Positions 21,722 through 22,090 of a stretch of DNA of 22,090 nt are shown here, in pieces (position 1 is the stretch's first letter; the number at the start of each line of letters is the position of its first letter). The stretch lies in NCBI GenBank assembly GCA_017479315.1, contig JAFVCI010000063.1, positions 1 to 22,090 on the forward strand. Reading direction: 5' to 3'. The notes beneath the pieces are model-generated. The model did not search any database. It was not told where the DNA came from and saw only the letters and a list, made by a program, of their open reading frames with translations. The position numbers and the translations under genes were made by a program. The stretch comes from Opitutales bacterium. GTDB lineage: Bacteria; Verrucomicrobiota; Verrucomicrobiia; Opitutales; UBA9783.

Positions 21722-21766
21722 CTTCCGTTACGTCGCGCAGTGTCAAAAAATCGCACCGACATTTTT

Positions 21767-21794
21767 ATTATAAGTCAAAAGAACGGCGCAACAA
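21767..21794 (-). promoter_or_regulatory. Promoter of the lptC-lptA-lptB operon
   Basis: TTGTTG (complement of 21789-21794) and a perfect TATAAT (complement of 21767-21772) are 16 bases apart. The predicted start, near 21760, leaves a leader of about 40 nt before lptC. Confidence 0.6.
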
Positions 21795-21879
21795 AAGCCA
21801 TTTCGTCCGTGCGACTGCGCAGGTTTTATACAAAAAATGCTACTTATTGGTTTATTTGCCAATTCTCTCGTTTATCTGC

Positions 21880-22090
21880 CTATTTTTTCTTGCGAAGCAT
21901 TAAGACAAGCATTCCGATGAACAGGGAATATGCGGCGATTGATATGGCTGATGTCTCGGTGCCGAAAGTTCCGCCTGTAATAAGGGGTGATTTTGATTTC
22001 AGGACATAGGTATAAGCCGCATTTTTATGCGGTTCTGTGCCGATACGGATTATGCCGCCGATGACGGAAGCATTCAAAAAAGCGTGAACC
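21880..22090 (-). CDS. C-terminus of a membrane-anchored surface protein (partial)
   Basis: The frame enters from the right edge and runs 69 codons to TAG 21880. The end of the product is a stretch rich in Thr and Gly (SPLITGGTFGTETS), a hydrophobic helix of about 16-18 residues (AISIAAYSLFIGMLVLML) and RKKK. This tripartite tail resembles C-terminal sorting or anchor signals of the PEP-CTERM kind, but the PEP motif itself is not seen. The protein's main body is outside the window, so its function cannot be read. It is not part of the lpt operon, because a promoter lies between them. Confidence 0.55.
   Translation of the reverse strand, partial: VHAFLNASVIGGIIRIGTEPHKNAAYTYVLKSKSPLITGGTFGTETSAISIAAYSLFIGMLVLMLRKKK

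Noticed and set aside
21020..22009. A 329-codon plus-strand frame at the right end
   Set aside because: It is antisense to lptC, half of lptA and the anchored protein; its product has no family features.

Overview
The window is chromosomal DNA from a Gram-negative, probably host-associated bacterium. The lptC-lptA-lptB lipopolysaccharide export genes and a CDP-glucose synthase point to an LPS-bearing outer membrane. The secreted BspA-like leucine-rich-repeat protein and the secreted zinc-finger-like array are of a kind typical of bacteria that deal with eukaryotic hosts. The Verrucomicrobiota/Lentisphaerota (PVC) group would fit, but this is inference: the window has no rRNA and nothing that fixes the lineage.

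Layout. (1) 1-5.5 kb: a partial ORF at the left edge (-), rsmG (+), a small unknown gene with a sigma-54-like promoter (+), gmk (-) with a possible small basic ORF in front of it, a six-helix membrane protein (-), and then, divergently, a decayed RtcR-like sigma-54 activator (+) and an APH-type kinase (+). (2) 5.8-8.8 kb: an RluD-type pseudouridine synthase (+), converging on a radical SAM/SPASM protein and a glucose-1-phosphate cytidylyltransferase (-). (3) 8.9-13.3 kb: a chaperone block on the minus strand, dnaK - groES - groEL, ending in a clear terminator. There is no CIRCE element; instead a sigma-54-like -24/-12 motif and three helically phased dyads lie upstream of dnaK. (4) 13.3-19.8 kb: an accessory island with a secreted LRR protein (-), an AT-rich spacer, a truncated pheT (+), a 731-residue secreted CxxC...H...H protein (+), and a decayed gene with a diverged duplicate next to lptB (-). 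(5) 19.8-22.1 kb: lptB, an lptA interrupted by an in-frame amber codon, lptC, and the C-terminus of a membrane-anchored protein at the right edge (all -).

How the parts work together: the lpt genes export LPS, and rfbF with the SPASM protein may supply an unusual surface sugar or modification. The chaperones form one stress block. The two secreted repeat proteins are effector or surface-protein candidates. The most unusual items are the zinc-finger-like array, the RtcR-like protein that has lost all ATPase motifs, the regulatory architecture upstream of dnaK, the amber-split lptA and the duplicated decayed gene beside lptB.
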